Assembly: GCF_014930455.1 (NCBI RefSeq)
Contig: NZ_JAAIYO010000013.1
Location: forward strand, 186,001-250,000
DNA length: 64,000 nt
Direction of reading: 5' to 3'
DNA from: Corallococcus soli
GTDB taxonomy: Bacteria > Myxococcota > Myxococcia > Myxococcales > Myxococcaceae
Shown here: positions 61,871 through 64,000 of the stretch, in pieces
How the letters are laid out: each line of letters begins with the position of its first letter
Numbering within the stretch: the first letter of the stretch is position 1
Position numbers and translations under genes: made by a program
The notes under the pieces: model-generated
Database searches by the model: none
Told to the model about the DNA's origin: nothing
Seen by the model: the letters and a program-made list of their open reading frames with translations, nothing else

Positions 61871-61943
61871 CGCGGCGCGGACACTACCACCGAGCCACCC
61901 CCTCCAGGCGAGACAAGTCGCGTGGTCCCGGTCGGGTGTCCGC

Positions 61944-63083
61944 TCAGCTCACCTCGAGCGCCACCGCCTCCAGGTATTCCGCGCCCGGGGAGCCCACCGG
62001 CGCCGGGTGGTCTGGCGGCAGCCCCATCCGCACCAGCCGGAAGGCGATGCGCGCCTCCTGTTCGCAGGCCGTGGCCACCGCCTCCGTGAACGAGCCCATC
62101 GCCAGCGGTGGGTGATATCCGACCACCAGGAGCCGCCCTCCATGGCGGGTGCGCCTGAGGGCCAGCCGCACCTGTTCGGTGAAGTCCTCCTCGGACGCCA
62201 CGCCCAGGGTGTCCAGCAGCACCAGGTCGAAGGTGTCCTTGAGCGCCCGCAGGACCGCCAGGGGTTCGCCCTGTTCCACCGTCACCCGGCCGAGCAGCCC
62301 GTTCGCCTCCGCGTTCTCGCGCGCCAGCTCCGCGGCGTCCGCGTTGCCGTCGAAGGCGAGGATCTGCCTGGCCCCATGGCGCCCGGCGTGGACGAAGAGG
62401 CCGCCCACGTTGCAGGCCACGTCCAGCACGCGGTCCCCGTTGCCGGTGCGTCCCAGGAAGCGGCGCAGCTCGCGCTGATCATACGCGTAGCCCGTGCCCC
62501 GGCCGTACGTGAGGTCCACCGTGAAGCGCGCGCCCATCTCCAGCAGGCGGCACCAGCGTGGAGGTGTGCCGTACATGACGTGCGGGCGCTGCGCGGGCAG
62601 CCCCAGCGCCTTGCGCCGGAGCGTGTCGTTGCGCAGCAGCACGGAGGCCGCCCCCGTCACCTCGCCCAGCGTGCGGGTGATCTCCTCCTGGCGCGCGTCC
62701 ATGGAGCGCGTGAGCGTCTGCACGACGAAGTGCTGGTCGTACCGGTCCACGATGAGCCCCGGCAGCCCGTCCCCGTCGTCGTTGACGATGCGACAGAAGC
62801 GCGGATCATCTACCAGGCGCGCGCGGCGCTCGAAGGCATGGCGCACGTGCCGGGGGATGAGCCCCTCCACGGCCTCGTCGGGCAGGCCCAGGCGGCGCAC
62901 GGCGTAGGAGGCCTCCAGGTCCACGTCTCCCAGCCCCAGGACCTGCCCGTCCTCGTCCTTGAGCTGCATGGGCGTGCCGGGCTCCGGTTCGCCCTCCATG
63001 GAGACGATGTCCTCGCGCCGCAGCCAGGGCGCTCCATGGCGAAGCTTCCGGGCGGCTTCTCGGGACAGGTAGGTGCTGAGCAA
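61944..63083 (-). CDS. RlmI-like class I methyltransferase with altered motif IV
   Basis: 379 residues. An N-terminal PUA-like domain (residues 1-75; YLSREAARKLRHGAPWLRRED) is followed by the RlmI/RlmL-type middle part (CRIVNDDGDGLPGLIVDRYD). The Rossmann methyltransferase comes next (GYAYDQRELRRFL, VLDVACNVGGLFVHAGRHGA). RlmI methylates C5 of cytosine in 23S rRNA and normally carries DPPxF; here the matching strand reads FDLVLLDTLGV, so both prolines are lost. Either the target or the catalytic class differs, or it is inactive. Lies 73 bases from the YhaM-like gene on the same strand. Confidence 0.83.
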   Translation of the reverse strand: MLSTYLSREAARKLRHGAPWLRREDIVSMEGEPEPGTPMQLKDEDGQVLGLGDVDLEASYAVRRLGLPDEAVEGLIPRHVRHAFERRARLVDDPRFCRIVNDDGDGLPGLIVDRYDQHFVVQTLTRSMDARQEEITRTLGEVTGAASVLLRNDTLRRKALGLPAQRPHVMYGTPPRWCRLLEMGARFTVDLTYGRGTGYAYDQRELRRFLGRTGNGDRVLDVACNVGGLFVHAGRHGARQILAFDGNADAAELARENAEANGLLGRVTVEQGEPLAVLRALKDTFDLVLLDTLGVASEEDFTEQVRLALRRTRHGGRLLVVGYHPPLAMGSFTEAVATACEQEARIAFRLVRMGLPPDHPAPVGSPGAEYLEAVALEVS

Positions 63084-63210
63084 GGTGCGGTCCTCCTCCA
63101 GCGCGATGGAAGGCTCCCCGCAGGGCGCCCTTCGTGGAAGATGGGCCGTGTGCGGCCTGCTGTCGGCGGGGGCCCCGCCGCTGCCCCGGAGGGCAGGGGG
63201 GCAGGCGTCG

Positions 63211-63582
63211 TCAGGGGACGGTGGGGGGCCGCTTGTAGGCCTTGAACGTCACCCGCGTGAGCAGCCCGCTGACCACCAGGGCCAGCGCGATGCCCAGCAT
63301 GCGCATGTTGGAGGAACTGCCCGTGACGAGCAGCACGAGCGCGAGCACGCCCACCGCCACCGCGCCCAGCACGGTGAGCGTCTGGGCCCGGGAGTCCTTC
63401 GCCGCCTGGGGCTTGCGGGCCTGGGCCAGCACCGGCAGCGAGGACGCCTTGCGCCACTTCTCCGCGCCGTCCTCGCGCACCTCGTCGTCGGGGTCCACCA
63501 GCCCCTGGACATAGGCCCGCTCGATGTCGCCCAGCGAGGGGAACATCAGCTCTCCGTCAGGGGTGCGCACGCGGTACGCCAT
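63211..63582 (-). CDS. Small protein with a GYF-like domain and two membrane helices
   Basis: 123 residues. The first 60 (MAYRVRTPDGELMFPSLGDI, then LVDPDDEVREDGAEKWRKAS) follow the layout of GYF_2/DUF4339-like modules common at the membrane. Two hydrophobic helices follow (about 70-87 and 92-111). The function is unknown. It lies about 127 bases from the RlmI-like gene and 46 from the FAD dehydrogenase gene, all on the same strand. Confidence 0.72.
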   Translation of the reverse strand: MAYRVRTPDGELMFPSLGDIERAYVQGLVDPDDEVREDGAEKWRKASSLPVLAQARKPQAAKDSRAQTLTVLGAVAVGVLALVLLVTGSSSNMRMLGIALALVVSGLLTRVTFKAYKRPPTVP

Positions 63583-63628
63583 GGGTTTGTCCCTCCCCGG
63601 CCACCCTGCCCGGAAAGGGGAGGGGACC

Positions 63629-64000
63629 TCAAGTCAGCTCGGTGGCAATCTGCTCAGCGATGCGCAGTCCATCAATGGCGGAGGACACGATGCCGCCCGC
63701 GTAGCCGCAGCCCTCGCCCGCCGGGTACAGGCCGCGCATGGACACCGACTGCAGATCATTGCCCCGGGTGATGCGCACCGGAGAGCTGGTGCGGCTCTCG
63801 ATGCCGATGAGCTTGCCCTCGTCGCTGATGAAGCCGCGCATCTTCTTGTCGAACGTGCGCAGCGCCGCCTTGAGCGACTGCGTCAGCCGCTCCGGGAAGA
63901 GCTGGTTCAGGTCCATGTGCGCCAGGCCCGGGCGGTAGCTGGTGTCCCCCGGGTCCTTCTTCACGCGGCCGGCCAGGTAGTCCGGGATGGTCTGCGCGGG
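63629..64000 (-). CDS. FAD-dependent dehydrogenase, C-terminal part
   Basis: The window ends inside this gene; the last 123 residues are seen. They read PAQTIPDYLAGR, then SYRPGLAHMDLNQLFPERLT, RTFDKKMRGFI, GIESRTSSPVRI and GLYPAGEGCGYAGGIVSSAI. This is the C-terminal FAD-binding end of the uncharacterised FAD-dependent dehydrogenase group (COG2509-type). An internal ATG at 63964 is not the true start, because the conserved frame continues beyond the window. Confidence 0.87.
   Translation of the reverse strand, partial: PAQTIPDYLAGRVKKDPGDTSYRPGLAHMDLNQLFPERLTQSLKAALRTFDKKMRGFISDEGKLIGIESRTSSPVRITRGNDLQSVSMRGLYPAGEGCGYAGGIVSSAIDGLRIAEQIATELT

Overview
The window reads as chromosomal DNA of a myxobacterium (Myxococcota, most like Myxococcus or Corallococcus). 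The evidence is very high GC with strong third-position G/C bias, and gene types typical of that group: HEAT-repeat protein, YXWGXW-type secreted protein, PATAN/DUF4388 and MshEN signalling modules, many orphan two-component proteins, and long Pro/Ala-rich linkers. The taxonomic call is inference from style and content; no rRNA is present. I saw no rRNA, tRNA, CRISPR array, insertion sequence or prophage. About 55 protein genes fill the window, most of them ordinary core or accessory chromosome genes.

Layout. 1-9.7 kb: the end of a hotdog thioesterase, an isolated nuoA-nuoB pair, a chemoreceptor, a PHP phosphoesterase, a deoxyhypusine-synthase-like enzyme, an OsmC protein, a hypothetical, arginine decarboxylase speA and a ClpX-like ATPase lacking the zinc domain. 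9.7-14.7 kb: an operon of a lidless Hsp70, a J-domain protein with a huge Pro/Ala repeat region, and a CvpA-family protein. 14.9-21 kb: a Ser2-variant glutamine amidotransferase-like protein, a CPBP protease coupled to a degenerate trypsin-like protein, polX, a Rieske protein, a MoaB-type protein with a 76-residue histidine tail, and a TIGR02757 protein with a probable Fe-S site. 21-37.3 kb: two sensor-kinase systems, an alpha/beta hydrolase, a natural EutB-EutC fusion, a carotenoid-dehydrogenase-like oxidoreductase, a TonB-family protein, a YXWGXW protein, lipoate ligase, a mini PLP-fold protein, a nucleotidyltransferase, and a secreted lipase with its dedicated foldase.

38.4-45.3 kb holds the most interesting unit: seven tightly packed co-directional genes. 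In order of transcription they are a periplasmic SGNH-like protein, two left-handed beta-helix acyltransferases, an acyl carrier protein, an asparagine synthase, an AMP-forming ligase and an NAD-synthetase-like amide ligase. Together they look like a pathway that activates an acid, loads it on a carrier, forms amides and decorates an exported product. No glycosyltransferase, NRPS or PKS is in view.

45.4-64 kb: a mechanosensitive channel with a cyclic-nucleotide-binding domain, holB-holA (DNA polymerase III clamp loader), a small methyltransferase-like protein, a lipoprotein M4 metalloprotease behind a sigma54-like promoter, a patatin-like lipoprotein, an NRDE protein, metG, a hairpin-dense intergenic stretch, HEAT repeat plus TatD genes, a degenerate HD-GYP protein paired with a YhaM-like OB/HD nuclease, an RlmI-like methyltransferase with an altered motif IV, a small membrane protein and the end of a FAD-dependent dehydrogenase. 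Four-base stop/start overlaps recur and mark several coupled gene pairs. At least two promoters lie so close to the start codon that leaderless transcripts are likely.
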